NCBI GenBank assembly: GCA_021846515.1
Contig: JAJZWU010000007.1
Span: forward strand, 1-64,000
Reading direction: 5' to 3'
DNA length: 64,000 nucleotides
Origin: Actinomycetes bacterium
GTDB lineage: Bacteria > Actinomycetota > Acidimicrobiia > Acidimicrobiales > JAMCPL01
Position 1 is the stretch's first letter. Each line of letters begins with the position of its first letter. Positions 50,830-60,295 of this stretch are shown in pieces. A program made the position numbers and the translations under genes. The notes beneath the pieces are model-generated. The model did not search any database. It had not been told where the DNA came from and saw only the letters and a program-made list of their open reading frames with translations.

Positions 50830-51723
50830 TCATGGCCTGCGAGGAAACTTGGCAAAATCAGGTTTACGCTTTGCACGATATGCGTCCCTGCCCTCCTGCC
50901 CTTCTTCGGTCATGTAAAACAACATAGTGGCATCACCTGCCAATTGCTGTATACCCGCAAGGCCATCATCTGCCGCATTGAATCCGCCTTTCAGCATTCG
51001 TAGAGCTATTGGTGACAGCTGAAGGATGCGCCTGCACCATGCAACAGTCTCGGTCTCCAACGATGCAAGCGGAACCACAGCATTGACAAGTCCCCACTCA
51101 AGTGCCTGCTCGGCATCGTACTGTCTACAGAGAAACCATATCTCCTTTGCTCTCTTAAGTCCTATAGTTCTGGCAAGCAATCCAGCTCCGTAACCACCAT
51201 CAAAGCTCCCTACCACAGGACCAGTCTGTCCAAAACGGGCATTATCGGCGGCAATAGTTAGATCACATACAAGGTGAAGGACATGCCCACCACCTATAGC
51301 ATATCCAGCTACCATGGCTATCACGGGCTTGGGGGTTCTTCTTATCTGTATCTGCAGATCAAGTACATTCAATCTTCCTATGTGCCTTCCTCCCAACTCA
51401 TCGTCACCTATGTAACCATCATCTCCCCTAATGCGCTGATCGCCGCCGGAGCAAAATGCCCTATCTCCCTGCCCGGTAAGGACGATGACACCGACCTCCG
51501 GATCATCCCTTGCCATATTCATTGCCTCGGTTAGCTCAAACAACGTCTGTGGCCGAAAGGCGTTATGTACCTCCGGACGGCAGATGGTCAGCTTGGCAAT
51601 TCCATCTGCAGTTTCGTAGGTAATATCATGCCAGTTGCCTGCAGGCTTCCAATCCGGTGGAGGCAACAGCCTGAGTTCTTCAAGTGGATCAGTTCTTCTG
51701 GATGGTTGTTCTATTGGCATCAT
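50830..51723 (-). CDS. menB: 1,4-dihydroxy-2-naphthoyl-CoA synthase
   Basis: [63 protein letters not shown]. Confidence 0.97.
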   Translation of the reverse strand: MMPIEQPSRRTDPLEELRLLPPPDWKPAGNWHDITYETADGIAKLTICRPEVHNAFRPQTLFELTEAMNMARDDPEVGVIVLTGQGDRAFCSGGDQRIRGDDGYIGDDELGGRHIGRLNVLDLQIQIRRTPKPVIAMVAGYAIGGGHVLHLVCDLTIAADNARFGQTGPVVGSFDGGYGAGLLARTIGLKRAKEIWFLCRQYDAEQALEWGLVNAVVPLASLETETVAWCRRILQLSPIALRMLKGGFNAADDGLAGIQQLAGDATMLFYMTEEGQEGRDAYRAKRKPDFAKFPRRP

Positions 51724-51727
51724 TACA

Positions 51728-51823
51728 TTCTATGCTATCAGCCGACCCACTTGGCCAATGGCAGCATCCATTAGGCTATCCCGCAAGTACATCTTATGCT
51801 ACCAGCCTGCCTGGCCAATTGCT
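51728..51823. repeat. Imperfect direct repeat, two copies of about 30 bp (TATGCTAYCAGCC...TGGCCAATKGC)
   Basis: TATGCTATCAGCCGACCCACTTGGCCAATGGC versus TATGCTACCAGCCTGCCTGGCCAATTGC in the menB/menE divergent gap. Confidence 0.6.
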
Positions 51824-51914
51824 GTCTCAAACTAACGATTACCCCGAAACTGCAACCATGAACTCACAGCATCAATGATGGCGTAGGCCGGCAATAGCGG
51901 TACTATCTAATAGT

Positions 51915-53087
51915 ATGAACAGACTCATAGCACTTGATATACCCGCCAATATGTATCCTGACGCTCTATTAAGCATATGGGAAAATGAAGATGCGGTAAC
52001 TCCAATAGATCGCCGCCTACCCAAAAATGCCCAACAGATACAGCTTGACGCAACCATGCCAACTCACGTCCTGAGAGATGATGGCGAAATATACAAAATA
52101 GATAGTGGTTCTCCTGTAAAGCCTGGAGATGCCCTGGTAATGGCCACTAGCGGCACAACCAGTGTACCAAAGGCCGTTGTGCTCACCATGGAAGCGCTTA
52201 AAGCTTCTGCTATTGCAGCAAGTACAAGGTTGCAAGTAGACCCAGTAACCGATAGGTGGCTTGCATGCTTGCCTCTCGCTCACATCGGAGGTTTTTCGGT
52301 TTTGACAAAAGCCATGTTCAACGATATTCCCCTGACGGTTGTAAACGAGTTCAATCCTGAATCAGTAGAGGCCGAAACAAAGAATGGATGCAACATTGTA
52401 TCTCTGGTGGCAACAGCAATGAATCGGATCGATGCCAGTCTATTCAAAACCATCGTACTGGGTGGATCGGCACCACCTGAAATATTGCCCATTAATTGCG
52501 TCACAACCTACGGCATGACAGAATCAGGTAGTGGATGCATATATGACGGCTTTCCTCTGGATGGGGTAGAAATGTCAGTAAGATCAGCCACTGCCAGCGC
52601 TACTGGAGACATTTCTACGCACGGCACAGGTGAGATAATGCTGAGAGGAAAGCCACTGCTACGCTGCTACAGAGATGGAGAAGACCCGAAAGATCTCAAC
52701 GGGTGGTTTGCCACAGGCGACATGGGCACAATGGATGCTGACGGTAGATTACAGGTCACAGGAAGAATTAGTGAGGTAATCATTACGGGAGGAGAGAAGG
52801 TCTCCCCAGAACAGGTAGAAAGAATACTGCAAAATCATAGTTTGGTCCATGAAGTAGCCGTAATCGGAGCACCAGATACGGAATGGGGAGAAAGGGTGGT
52901 AGCTTGTGTAGTGCCGGAATATCCAGACAATCCACCTTCACTACAACAACTAGCCGAACTGGTAAAAATAAGCCTTGCTCCCTGGTCGACTCCGAAGGAA
53001 CTGAGAATAGTCAATAGCCTACCGAAGACATCCATATCAAAGATTGACCGAAAGGCGCTCAAAAATATATATCGTAATAAAATATAA
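51915..53087 (+). CDS. menE: O-succinylbenzoate-CoA ligase (AMP-forming), short
   Basis: VMATSGTTSVPKAV, YGMTESGSG, GWFATGDMG, GRISEVIITGGEKVSPEQVE, KTSISKIDRKAL. Confidence 0.88.
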   Translation: MNRLIALDIPANMYPDALLSIWENEDAVTPIDRRLPKNAQQIQLDATMPTHVLRDDGEIYKIDSGSPVKPGDALVMATSGTTSVPKAVVLTMEALKASAIAASTRLQVDPVTDRWLACLPLAHIGGFSVLTKAMFNDIPLTVVNEFNPESVEAETKNGCNIVSLVATAMNRIDASLFKTIVLGGSAPPEILPINCVTTYGMTESGSGCIYDGFPLDGVEMSVRSATASATGDISTHGTGEIMLRGKPLLRCYRDGEDPKDLNGWFATGDMGTMDADGRLQVTGRISEVIITGGEKVSPEQVERILQNHSLVHEVAVIGAPDTEWGERVVACVVPEYPDNPPSLQQLAELVKISLAPWSTPKELRIVNSLPKTSISKIDRKALKNIYRNKI

Positions 53088-53160
53088 TAGCCAACGCACA
53101 GGCTCATGCTTGAATGACGTACTATTCACAGCCACGCACAATCCCTCGATACGACCAACA

Positions 53161-53198
53161 TGTCACATCCTCCCCGCACTTACGGACGGGGCTTGCGC
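53161..53198 (-). repeat. Possible decayed IS200/IS605-family end: GCGCAAGCCCCGTCCGTAAGTGCGGGGAGGATGTGACA (minus strand)
   Basis: Mismatched hairpin CCCCG...CGGGG followed by GGGGAGGATGTGACA; matches the style of the motif at 11298-11341. Confidence 0.45.
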
Positions 53199-53208
53199 TC
53201 CCGCCTGG

Positions 53209-53811
53209 TCACATAGGCCGTCGTATCATAGGCCATACCGTCGGAGTACCCCTACCCACTGATAGCTCCCTGACGACCTCAAAACCATGTGAACGGTAGA
53301 ATGGGATATTGCGCTCCTTGGAGGACTCCAGATACGCAGGCATCCCGGCACTGTCACATTTTTCCAATACCGGCCGGATAAGAGATGACCCAATACCGTG
53401 TCCCTGCAGGTCAGGTACTACTCCCAAGGTGGAAAGATACCAGTGTTCTTCGCGCGGCTTGGATGCCTCAATTTTTGCCAGCAGCCTGGACACCTTGATT
53501 GAGTCCCTACTCAAAGCATATGGTATGACCGGAAGAAGCTTAAAGAGATCCAACAGACCGGCTTGTGTCTTTCCGGGAGGAGGCAACCATATTGCAGCTC
53601 CCATGTGATCACCTGTAGTCCATACTTCACCATGATCTATATAGCCATAACCGGTAAGAAGGGCTGTAAAGAACTTGGCCAAGCCAACTCGTCTGTAGCG
53701 AGTGTAATGAAAAACAAACGCAGCGACAGGGTCATCGAAAAATGCCGAACATAGAGCATCAACTATCCCCTTCACGTCCGAACGACCCGCTTCACGCATA
53801 CCGTAATCCAC
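53209..53811 (-). CDS. GNAT-family N-acetyltransferase
   Basis: LSTLGVVPDLQGHGIGSSLIRPVLEKCDSAGMPAYLESSKERNIPFYRSHGFEVV. Confidence 0.92.
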   Translation of the reverse strand: MDYGMREAGRSDVKGIVDALCSAFFDDPVAAFVFHYTRYRRVGLAKFFTALLTGYGYIDHGEVWTTGDHMGAAIWLPPPGKTQAGLLDLFKLLPVIPYALSRDSIKVSRLLAKIEASKPREEHWYLSTLGVVPDLQGHGIGSSLIRPVLEKCDSAGMPAYLESSKERNIPFYRSHGFEVVRELSVGRGTPTVWPMIRRPM

Positions 53812-54413
53812 TAGTTCAACCTGGGGTGCAATGGATAGTTTGCAACCATAGCCAAGCTGCCTCCCTGCCTGAACAAAACATCATGCCATAGGTTATCCGG
53901 CTGTGACGTAAATACGTCACCAGTCAATGAATCTACAGCAAACCAAGCGCCGGCATCTATCTCCTCTTCGAGTTGGTTTGCATCCCAGCCCGCATAACCC
54001 ATAAAAATACGCAATGACTCAATGCGGCTGTCGGTTAATTGGTCCATGTCTACTGCATATATATCATTGAATAGGTAATTCATCGGCTGTTTATAGATTC
54101 TATCGTCAAACTCACCTTCTACCGCATCTAAAAAATTCATAATATCAGGGCTCGCAGCACGACCAAGAGCTATTACGGACTGAGGAGAGACCGGACCACC
54201 GACAAAAACTACTGCCGGATTGCTGATTGCCGCAACTCCCTTCAAACTACGAAATGCTCCTGTCACTGAAGTCATCGTTGGTTGATTAAGAACCACTCCA
54301 ATGGCTCCACTCTCTCCATGCTCCAGCATGAGCACTACGCTTCTGTTGAAGTTGGAATCAACCAACTTCGGCGAGGCTACAATGAGTGTTCCAGCCAGAT
54401 ATTTACTCCTCAT
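53811..54413 (-). CDS. YqgE/AlgH family protein (UPF0301)
   Basis: LAGTLIVASPKLVDSNFNRSVVLMLEHGESGAIGVVLNQP. Confidence 0.93.
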   Translation of the reverse strand: MRSKYLAGTLIVASPKLVDSNFNRSVVLMLEHGESGAIGVVLNQPTMTSVTGAFRSLKGVAAISNPAVVFVGGPVSPQSVIALGRAASPDIMNFLDAVEGEFDDRIYKQPMNYLFNDIYAVDMDQLTDSRIESLRIFMGYAGWDANQLEEEIDAGAWFAVDSLTGDVFTSQPDNLWHDVLFRQGGSLAMVANYPLHPRLN

Positions 54414-56680
54414 TTCATGCTACCAGCAGACTTGATGTTCCTGGCAAGGTGCCTTGAAAGAATATCCAGCTCCCTGGCACATTGCGGAGTCATCGTCGTA
54501 GTACCATACTGGTCCTCTTCTAGTATACGGCAGAACAGCTCCAGGTCATCTGGTGATACGCGACCAGCCAACCTACCTGTATACTCCCTAAGTGACTCGT
54601 ATGGATATCGACTTATGCCCGCTCTGGCCCCCTTACGCTCTATCCTGTAAAGCGCCCGAAGCGCAGGGGCGGTCTGGCGGCGCCTTTTGGTACCTACCAG
54701 CACCAAAGAGAATGCCACTAAGAGAAAAGGTATCCAAACAAGCGGATCTATAACAACATGCCCCGCGTCTACGGCGGCACCCTCCATGTACTTGCCTATA
54801 CTGTGTACAATGACCGAACCGGGCGATGGATTTGCCAGCGGAACGTGAGCGGTTGGGTCAAAACTCTGCCATCCAATACCGGGAAACCATACCTGCACCC
54901 ATGCATGTGCATCTTTAGCCTGCACCTCGTAAAGATCCGTTATAGGGTTATAAGGACCCGGTACATAACCGACTGCTTCACGTGCCGGGACTCCAAGCAA
55001 TCTCAGCATAACCGCAAGAGACGTAGATATCTGCTCACAATACCCGGCGTGGGTATGAAAGATAAATTGATTTACGGCATCCTGACCGGGAAGTAGCGGT
55101 GGTATGTCGGTAGTGTACTTTACATGGTGAGCCATCCAATTCTCAAGATCTTTCACCTCAGCATAGACAGAGGTAGCCCCTCGCACAATCGAATGAGTCA
55201 GCCTGTCAAGCTCCAGATACCTGGAAGTCGGAGATGGTAACTGAGTATAGGTAGTGAGCTCACTGCCTGATAACCCAAAATTAGTGATTCCCGTAATAGA
55301 TTGACCATTTACCTGAATCGTCACTTTGGCGGTCTTTGGATATGTAGTACGGCCATTACCAAGACGACTCGCAGCAGCCAATTCAGCCGGTGTAGCTCTG
55401 GTGGAATTCGATACCACAGTGTATATCGTACCATGTCCCATGGCGTAGCCGGTCCTAATAGAACGCCCCGGGCCAATATATAAGGCATTTCCGTTAAACC
55501 ATATCTGAGACCTATGTTCGGCTCCAAAGATCAAGCTGGGTATCGATTGCTGTATGTAGAAGGTCTGGATCTGCGTAGACGAGGAAGGGTCAGCTGCCCC
55601 TGTTCCATTACCCTGCAATAAGAACGTCCCACCAGATGCAGAACCAGATACAGAGCCTGTTGATGGCGGACTGTTGTCTCTGCCCAGCGGTACAGACAGT
55701 CCCAATCCCTCTGCAGGTTGCGGTATAGTAAACTCCGGACCACCGCTAATCTTTGTAACCTTGCTGGTATCGCTTGTCCAGCTAACCCCATTCCAATGAT
55801 CAAAGGTCTCTCCCAGCCAGTATCCAGGAGCAGTCGCTCTTACCCGCATAACGACAGTATTACCGAGGTTACCACGTACGGCCAGATTCAACGGTCCGTC
55901 AAAACCAAGGTAACCTCCCACACCAAGCCGGCCAGTTGGGCTTCCTGAACGAGCAGGTAACTGGCCGTTGGAACCTCCTGAAGATATCAGGTTTGGAGTA
56001 GGTAAGTGCAAATCATGCGCAATCGAATGAGGAAAGGCAATCGAATGTTCTGCCTGAGGGGAGGGTAGAAAAACCAGGATAATCAAAGCTACCAGCATGG
56101 CCACAGCCATTACTGCTGCTGTCATGGGTACCCCAAGCATCCTTAATCTTGCATCTGAATCATGTGACCAAGAAGTAACAAGACTATACCCGCAGAGAAA
56201 AACCCATACCACAACGAACACACCAAAATTGATACCGGTAGCCTGAGCCGCTCCCACCGCCATCAGGGTGGCTGAGCCGGCTATTGAAAACATAAGATCG
56301 CGACGTGCTCTAACGTCAAAAGAGTGTAATATCTGCATAAGTGTAAAGAGAACTGCAAGTGGAGCCTCGACTGAACCGATGGTCACAATGCCCTGTTCCG
56401 TGGAGACGGTATGAAAAAACGACAAAAACGCAAGTATCGCACCCAACGCAAGCAACAATTTCAGCCAGCCATAAGTTTTATTCCTGCCAAAATAGGAGTA
56501 AGCCATCCCGGCAGTTATTCCGATTGAAGCACCCAAAGTGAAGGGTAGCGTTAACTCCCCCTCGTACTGGCAGGCAAACAAACTTGTCAGCACCGCAGCC
56601 CAAACAGATACCCTGAGCATAACAGAGCGCTCTGGGATACCTGGATAATTTGCGCGTTTTACAAATTCAACAAATTTCAT
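54410..56680 (-). CDS. Transglutaminase-like membrane protein (TgpA/DUF3488 type)
   Basis: Multi-TM N-terminus; GYCEQISTSLAVMLRLLGVPAREAVGYVPG; DAHAWVQVWFPGIGWQSFDPT. Confidence 0.92.
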   Translation of the reverse strand: MKFVEFVKRANYPGIPERSVMLRVSVWAAVLTSLFACQYEGELTLPFTLGASIGITAGMAYSYFGRNKTYGWLKLLLALGAILAFLSFFHTVSTEQGIVTIGSVEAPLAVLFTLMQILHSFDVRARRDLMFSIAGSATLMAVGAAQATGINFGVFVVVWVFLCGYSLVTSWSHDSDARLRMLGVPMTAAVMAVAMLVALIILVFLPSPQAEHSIAFPHSIAHDLHLPTPNLISSGGSNGQLPARSGSPTGRLGVGGYLGFDGPLNLAVRGNLGNTVVMRVRATAPGYWLGETFDHWNGVSWTSDTSKVTKISGGPEFTIPQPAEGLGLSVPLGRDNSPPSTGSVSGSASGGTFLLQGNGTGAADPSSSTQIQTFYIQQSIPSLIFGAEHRSQIWFNGNALYIGPGRSIRTGYAMGHGTIYTVVSNSTRATPAELAAASRLGNGRTTYPKTAKVTIQVNGQSITGITNFGLSGSELTTYTQLPSPTSRYLELDRLTHSIVRGATSVYAEVKDLENWMAHHVKYTTDIPPLLPGQDAVNQFIFHTHAGYCEQISTSLAVMLRLLGVPAREAVGYVPGPYNPITDLYEVQAKDAHAWVQVWFPGIGWQSFDPTAHVPLANPSPGSVIVHSIGKYMEGAAVDAGHVVIDPLVWIPFLLVAFSLVLVGTKRRRQTAPALRALYRIERKGARAGISRYPYESLREYTGRLAGRVSPDDLELFCRILEEDQYGTTTMTPQCARELDILSRHLARNIKSAGSMK

Positions 56681-56688
56681 TTATAATC

Positions 56689-57606
56689 TTACCGCGATTC
56701 AGTATCGTAAGACGACTCGCAGACTGCCCTGGACAGCCTACGTCCTGCCGTCCTGGAGTCACGTATTATTCCCTGCACGCGACCGTGTGGCTCAAAGGTG
56801 TACATCACTACAGGCTTACCGGAACGTATAGCCGCCTCAGATAACCCCATACACTCCTGTGCAATACCATCCGCTTCAACCACATTATCCGGGAGCCGGA
56901 CATCAAGCAATAGCGGGGAACTATGTTGCTTATCGCGCTCCTTTACCATCATCTTCCCCATGTGCGCAGTTGCCGGCCAATGTATATCTCTCGGAGTATC
57001 TCCGGGCACATATTCCCGGATACCTCTCTGGTCACCCCCATATGATGCGCCATTCCCGGCTCCATCCTCATTTGTAGCATTAAACAGCATAGCCGACCGT
57101 TTACTACGAGGCAATATGTATATAGGGCGTTCCAAGTTTATAGTGATATATTTATGCCACCAGAGAATACCAAATGGCCAAGAGGTAGAAACGTCCAAAT
57201 GAAGATGATCTGTTACGCCGCGATAACGCGCAGATAAAAGATACTCACCTCGTTCAGTATTGAAGCTGGAGAGCGACAGGCCAACGTAATCATGCTCATC
57301 ATGGCATAGACTTAATCGCGCTGAGTGGTTCATCCAGAATACAATCACACCACTACTCCCGGCTACAATATCTTCCGGCATGGCGACAACTCTCAATCTC
57401 AGCAACCAGCAGATCACTGCCGGAGCAAGGAGACCAATAACTGCAAACCCTCCAATCAACACCCCAAGGACCTGAACCCATCCAGATCCACTTTGATGAG
57501 CGACTCCCCCCCAGGACAGAAGAATGGTAGCTGCAATCACAAAGGGAAGGAAGCTGCGTGCTGGTCGTGGAAGCCCAGGGGAAGCCCACCCAGTCATGAA
57601 TTGCAC
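56689..57606 (-). CDS. DUF58 domain protein
   Basis: REYVPGDTPRDIHWPATAHMGKMMVKERD. Confidence 0.88.
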   Translation of the reverse strand: MQFMTGWASPGLPRPARSFLPFVIAATILLSWGGVAHQSGSGWVQVLGVLIGGFAVIGLLAPAVICWLLRLRVVAMPEDIVAGSSGVIVFWMNHSARLSLCHDEHDYVGLSLSSFNTERGEYLLSARYRGVTDHLHLDVSTSWPFGILWWHKYITINLERPIYILPRSKRSAMLFNATNEDGAGNGASYGGDQRGIREYVPGDTPRDIHWPATAHMGKMMVKERDKQHSSPLLLDVRLPDNVVEADGIAQECMGLSEAAIRSGKPVVMYTFEPHGRVQGIIRDSRTAGRRLSRAVCESSYDTESR

Positions 57607-57649
57607 CTCGACATCTTCATGGAGGAGAGTGCTCTGAGTCTCTGTTTGG

Positions 57650-58672
57650 TCATGGGCGAGGCATCTCCAGGGTAGCCAGACATTCTGTCACCACATCCAT
57701 ACCTGACATGCCATCAGCAAGTATGCGATGATGCAACACCCCATGTGCCACTGCCTTGACATCATCAGGAGTTACATAAGTCCGGCCAGCTACAACGGCA
57801 TATGCCTGAGCAACACGGGTGAGGTTCAAAGATGCCCTGGGACTGGCGCCCAACACTACACTCTTGTGCGAACGGGTTTTACGTATCAGCCGCACCACCA
57901 TCTCGGCGACTTTATCCGATACCGTGACAGAAGCAACCGCATCTCTGGCAAACTGCCACCCATAAGTATCGCAGACTGCCACAATACTCTCGAGTGCCCT
58001 TTCTCCACCGCGGAGTTGAGAGACATCAATCTCGGTGGCTTCATCCGGATATCCTATGGTAGTGCATATGCCGAAGCGATCTAGCTGGCTCTCCACAAGA
58101 GGAAATGTCCCCAGTTCTGAGAGAGGATTCTGAGTTGCAACAACCAGGTGAGGCGAGGGAAGCGGAAGCGTCTGACCATCTATCGTCACATGCCTCTCCG
58201 CCATAGCTTCGAGTAACGCAGCCTGGGTTCTGGGTGGTGTCCTGTTCAGCTCATCGAAGAGAACAATATTTGCGAAAAGAGGACCTGTACGTATCTGCCA
58301 CTGGCTCTTGTCTGGCATATAAACAGACACACCTGTAATGTCGGAAGGCAACAAATCTGGATGACCCTGCACCCTGCTATGAGTTGCCTGTACAGATAAT
58401 GCCATCGCCTTTGCAAGCAATGTCTTACCCACACCGGGGATGTCTTCTATAAGCAGATTTGACCCGCTAAGCATAGCCAGTATGGCGGCAAGCACTGCAT
58501 GATCAGAGCCAAGAAGCACTTTGGATATGGTAGTTTTCAACGATGCTGCTACTTCCATTGTAAAGGCATAAGGATCATTCCCAACAGTGCGGTCTTGGGT
58601 GCCGTTATCCGATGTATGATCCAATTCGCCACTCACCATGACAGTTGATACGCTTTTGCTCCATGCCTCCAC
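57650..58672 (-). CDS. MoxR-family AAA ATPase
   Basis: LIEDIPGVGKTLLAKAMA, FANIVLFDELNRTPPRTQAALLEAMAERHVTIDG, VVATQNPLSELGTFPLVESQLDRF. Confidence 0.95.
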   Translation of the reverse strand: MEAWSKSVSTVMVSGELDHTSDNGTQDRTVGNDPYAFTMEVAASLKTTISKVLLGSDHAVLAAILAMLSGSNLLIEDIPGVGKTLLAKAMALSVQATHSRVQGHPDLLPSDITGVSVYMPDKSQWQIRTGPLFANIVLFDELNRTPPRTQAALLEAMAERHVTIDGQTLPLPSPHLVVATQNPLSELGTFPLVESQLDRFGICTTIGYPDEATEIDVSQLRGGERALESIVAVCDTYGWQFARDAVASVTVSDKVAEMVVRLIRKTRSHKSVVLGASPRASLNLTRVAQAYAVVAGRTYVTPDDVKAVAHGVLHHRILADGMSGMDVVTECLATLEMPRP

Positions 58673-58755
58673 AACTATATAGTAGTATATAAGTAGATAG
58701 GATAAAACATCATATCTCCATGGACAGCTCTTTGGGGGTTATTGCCGGACAAGAA

Positions 58756-59958
58756 TCAGTAGAGAGAACGAAACACCATACCGGTTCGTGGCTTAGGCCA
58801 AAAATAGGTACTCTTTGGTGGCATGCGCTTTTTATCATGAGCATACGAGGCAATCTGCGATACCGTAACCGGTCTCATCAAAATTGCAAGGTCGGCCTTA
58901 CCTGTATTGACACTTTCAATGGCCGTAGCAGGCTCACTGGTATATGACACGTCACTATCCGGGATGCCCAGAGTAGACAACACCTGCCTGATAATTGACG
59001 ACTCCACTACCGACTCGTCACGCGGGTTCTTCCGGGTAAGTTCAAACATTTTACCATTCAGCACCAAAACCATACGACACTGACCGGCCAGAGATATGGC
59101 CGACTCACTACCGGCAGGATCAAATGGAACAACTTCATACAAAGCTTTGAACCCTTCAATGATGTCTACCTGCGAAACGGTATCCGCTGAGGACAATTTG
59201 ACAAGTCTATGTATGGGCATCACTGTCATCTCCTCTTCGGATAGTTCCACGATATAAGCCATGACCAGCCCAGAACCGTCACCCATGCCCCCAGAAGGTG
59301 GATCTGGTGCTTCCCTGCTATATGCAAGTGCTGTCTCGAAACGATGATGCCCATCAGCAATCACAACGACGCTGGACTCGATCAGATCACGTATTTTGGA
59401 TATGGTGCCGGCATCCGAGATAGTCCATATCTCGTGGACAACAGCATCAGAATCTACACCAACCCCTGCCGGAGCGGTCGACAGGAGATCACCGCAAAGA
59501 GGGGCAAGCCCAGTTGCCAGCGAAAGTCCCCATATAGGCGAGATATTGGCCTGGCAATGTCTTAGCAGTTCAAGACGATCGGTCTTATCCTTGGAAATTG
59601 TTTCTTCATGCGGCAGGATACCTTCGCCGGGTTCTTCCAGCCCCAGCGCCCCCATTATACCTGTGGTAGCCTGTCCATCCGGAGATGTCATCCTGTATAC
59701 GTACAGGCATGGAGTGGGATCGCGTATAACTACTTTGTCCTCGATCCAGCCGCGCCACACAGACGCAGCGTGTTCATAGCGATTTGGATAGCTGGCATCC
59801 TCTGATGGCAACTCGACATGAATGGCATTTGCTCTGCTTCGATTGGCATATATTTGGCGTTGGTCGGGGCCGATGATGTCATATGGAGGACATATGACAT
59901 CATTTAATGATATGGAGGGTGCATAACGCAACCCGCTGAAAGGTTCAAAAGAAGGCAT
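58756..59958 (-). CDS. DUF1015 family protein (likely start MPSFEPFSGLRY)
   Basis: PSFEPFSGLRYAPSISLNDVICPPYDIIG; IADGHHRFETALAY; PKSTYFWPKPRTGMVFRSL. Confidence 0.9.
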   Translation of the reverse strand: MPSFEPFSGLRYAPSISLNDVICPPYDIIGPDQRQIYANRSRANAIHVELPSEDASYPNRYEHAASVWRGWIEDKVVIRDPTPCLYVYRMTSPDGQATTGIMGALGLEEPGEGILPHEETISKDKTDRLELLRHCQANISPIWGLSLATGLAPLCGDLLSTAPAGVGVDSDAVVHEIWTISDAGTISKIRDLIESSVVVIADGHHRFETALAYSREAPDPPSGGMGDGSGLVMAYIVELSEEEMTVMPIHRLVKLSSADTVSQVDIIEGFKALYEVVPFDPAGSESAISLAGQCRMVLVLNGKMFELTRKNPRDESVVESSIIRQVLSTLGIPDSDVSYTSEPATAIESVNTGKADLAILMRPVTVSQIASYAHDKKRMPPKSTYFWPKPRTGMVFRSLY

Positions 59959-60237
59959 AGTTACATAGTTACCACATACTGAGCTCCATAACCAATTGCA
60001 CAGCCACACTTCGTTCTGTCCTAGCATTTCTACCATGCGTTCCTTCCCTCGTCCGGCAACCCTCAATCGTTTCATCTTCCTATCCCTTCCTGATGACAAC
60101 CCCACCAAACCTATCGCCGGCAGCTCTCGCAGACCCTACCGTCCCTTCCTCCCGGGGATTTGACTGGCGGCATAATACTCACATTGATATAGTTATAGAG
60201 AGAGTCAGTAAGCAATAATCTGACCGGAAAACCTCGG

Positions 60238-60260
60238 GGCTGCAGGACAACCTTGCAGCC
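60238..60260. promoter_or_regulatory. Strong hairpin GGCTGCAGG-ACAA-CC(T)TGCAGCC in the leader of the downstream gene
   Basis: 9-bp stem with one bulged T, about 35 nt before GTG start at 60296. Confidence 0.4.
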
Positions 60261-60295
60261 AACGAGCCAACAAGAACAAAAGTAAAAGGAGACAA

